This document shows, piece after piece, positions 63,710-64,000 of a stretch of 64,000 nucleotides of DNA (its first letter is position 1; each line of letters opens with the position of its first letter). The notes below the pieces were generated by a model. The model was not told where the DNA came from. It did not search any database and saw nothing but the letters and a program-made list of their open reading frames with translations. Source of the DNA: Kazachstania africana CBS 2517 (taxonomy: Eukaryota; Ascomycota; Saccharomycetes; Saccharomycetales; Saccharomycetaceae); NCBI RefSeq assembly GCF_000304475.1, contig NC_018945.1, positions 682,001 to 746,000 on the forward strand, read 5' to 3'. The position numbers were made by a program, and so were the translations under genes.

Positions 63710-64000
63710 AATACCTCTGTATATAAACGTACATCAAAGCAAACTTTAAATAAAGACAGTATTAATAGTCCTACAAAGAAATCTTCGTCAGTATCTTTTT
63801 TTTGCCCTAGAAGTTCGTTATTGGGATTATTATAAAGTTTTTCACAGATGTCGATGACATGAAAAAAAACTCATATATAAGCGAATAATTTTGGCGAAGA
63901 TAATTAATTATACTTCTAAAATTCTTCTCTTCTGGTATAAAACATCCAGGAAAAAATGATGTCAGTTACAGCTTGAACACTAATCATGTATGGTAGTTAC
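63710..64000. other. Region after ERV1
   Basis: 291 bp: ERV1 3' UTR and AT-rich sequence running off the window. No start of a further gene is recognisable. Confidence 0.4.

Overview
This is 64 kb of budding-yeast (Saccharomycetaceae) nuclear DNA. It is gene-dense, with small introns that carry the yeast 5' splice site GTATGT and branch point TACTAAC, intron-containing tRNA genes, and proteins that match Saccharomyces cerevisiae one-for-one. The gene order is collinear in blocks with S. cerevisiae chromosome VII, but interleaves genes that S. cerevisiae keeps on separate tracks (the YGL009-YGL040 series, YGR145-YGR152, and YGR012-YGR029). Several genes expected in an unduplicated order are absent (homologues of MPO1, CGR1, NAT2, GPC1, CCM1). 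That pattern best fits a post-whole-genome-duplication yeast outside the Saccharomyces genus, with its own loss pattern, for example a Naumovozyma or Kazachstania relative. The genus is an inference, and all identities come from recognition of sequence and synteny, not a database search.

Layout. 1-12.5 kb: end of ERG4 (sterol reductase), SCL1 (proteasome alpha1), LEU1 with a Leu3 site, a Gcn4 site and a strong palindrome upstream, MCY1, ORC5, the mucin sensor MSB2, a YGR015C-type alpha/beta hydrolase, the membrane protein YGR016W and tRNA-Leu(CAA). 13-19 kb: an unrecognised protein, CWH41 (glucosidase I) and SCW11 (cell-wall glucanase). 20-26 kb: three tandem old yellow enzyme genes with an unusual 8-bp-periodic promoter motif. 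27-33 kb: tRNA-Phe, divergent RPL30 and RPL24, AGA2 with a mating-type operator, HOP2, an unrecognised protein and MIG1. 33-48 kb: ECL1, SEC9, ENP2, a YGL036W/VIR1 homologue, PNC1, OCH1, RSR1, HEM2 and tRNA-Ser(AGA). 49.5-64 kb: YGR017W, UGA1, VMA7, DPC29, MTL1, RPS25, YGR026W, THG1, a propeller-like unknown, tRNA-Glu(TTC), MSP1 and ERV1.

The block from CWH41 to HEM2 sits between homologues of YGR016W and YGR017W, which are neighbours in S. cerevisiae. A tRNA gene lies at each edge of the block, so these are likely rearrangement breakpoints.

Several genes are split in ways easily missed. RPL30 has an ATG-only first exon with a non-canonical GTCAGT splice site. HOP2 has a 43-nt first exon. 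ERV1 has a hidden first exon whose splicing restores the shuttle CxxC. RPL24 and RPS25 appear to have introns in their 5' leaders. I did not find an obviously new multi-gene system. The most interesting items are the OYE array and its promoter repeat, the LEU1 promoter palindrome, the splice structures, the AGA2 operator and three unidentified proteins.
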